This document shows positions 5,635-5,705 of a stretch of DNA of 5,705 bases, in pieces. The notes beneath the pieces were generated by a model that was not told where the DNA came from, searched no databases, and saw only the letters and a list, made by a program, of their open reading frames with translations. The translations under genes and the position numbers were made by a program. This DNA comes from Thermoplasmata archaeon (GTDB taxonomy: Archaea; Thermoplasmatota; Thermoplasmata; Thermoplasmatales; Thermoplasmataceae), in the NCBI GenBank assembly GCA_021793945.1, contig JAJYRT010000120.1, positions 1 through 5,705 on the forward strand, written 5' to 3'. How positions within the stretch are numbered: position 1 is the stretch's first letter; each line of letters starts with the position of its first letter.

Positions 5635-5705
5635 ATGGTCAGGCAAATTGACAAAATGGATCTGAAGCTAATAGAATATCTCAAGGAAAACGGAAGGGAC
5701 AAGAT
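5635..5705 (+). CDS. Lrp/AsnC-family transcriptional regulator (3' partial)
   Basis: Only the first 23 complete codons are inside the window. They read MVRQIDKMDLKL, then IEYLKENGRDK. This matches the N-terminal signature of Lrp/AsnC proteins, in which an (L/I)DxxD start leads into a helix ending in a (K/E)NGR-type turn before the helix-turn-helix. Such proteins bind DNA as dimers or octamers and usually respond to an amino acid through a C-terminal RAM domain, which is not visible here. The ATG at 5635 is chosen over the in-frame ATG at 5629 from TATA spacing; no Shine-Dalgarno is present. It diverges from the asparagine synthetase gene with 96 bp between starts, so control of that gene and of itself is a reasonable inference. 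With so few residues, the family call is probable but not proven. Confidence 0.72.
   Translation, partial: MVRQIDKMDLKLIEYLKENGRDK

Overview
The window looks like chromosomal DNA of a moderately thermophilic or acidophilic euryarchaeon, most likely of the Thermoplasmata. This is inferred from the heavy use of AGG/AGA arginine and ATA isoleucine codons, the archaeal-type asparagine synthetase built on a class II aminoacyl-tRNA synthetase core, TATA elements about 25 nt upstream of start codons with no Shine-Dalgarno sequence (leaderless genes), and oligo-T tracts instead of hairpin terminators. No species can be named from the sequence alone.

Layout, left to right. (1) Bases 1-2703 (+) encode most of a UvrD/AddA-like superfamily 1 helicase fused to a C-terminal RecB-type PD-(D/E)XK nuclease. 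The reading frame is open from base 1, so the gene is cut at its 5' end, a few codons before the Walker A loop, and the first ATG at 130 is not the real start. (2) Bases 2704-2893 are a 190-nt gap with a TATA-like element and a small hairpin directly before the next start. (3) Bases 2894-4363 (+) encode a 14-helix DHA2 (EmrB/QacA-type) major facilitator, followed by a T6 tract. (4) Bases 4497-4582 (+) are a complete class II tRNA-Ser(CGA) with an encoded CCA end. (5) Bases 4585-5538 (-) encode an AS-AR type asparagine synthetase, which converges on the tRNA with only 2 nt between them. (6) Bases 5539-5634 are a divergent promoter region with two back-to-back TATA elements and dyad symmetry. 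(7) Bases 5635-5705 (+) are the first 23 full codons of an Lrp/AsnC-type transcriptional regulator, cut by the window end.

The helicase-nuclease, the transporter and the tRNA show no obvious functional link to one another. The best functional pairing is the asparagine synthetase with the divergent Lrp/AsnC-like gene. It resembles the asnA/asnC arrangement of Escherichia coli, with a candidate operator lying over the asparagine synthetase core promoter. The most interesting gene on its own is the one-polypeptide helicase-nuclease, because most archaea resect DNA ends with HerA-NurA and Mre11-Rad50. I see no CRISPR array, insertion sequence or prophage gene.
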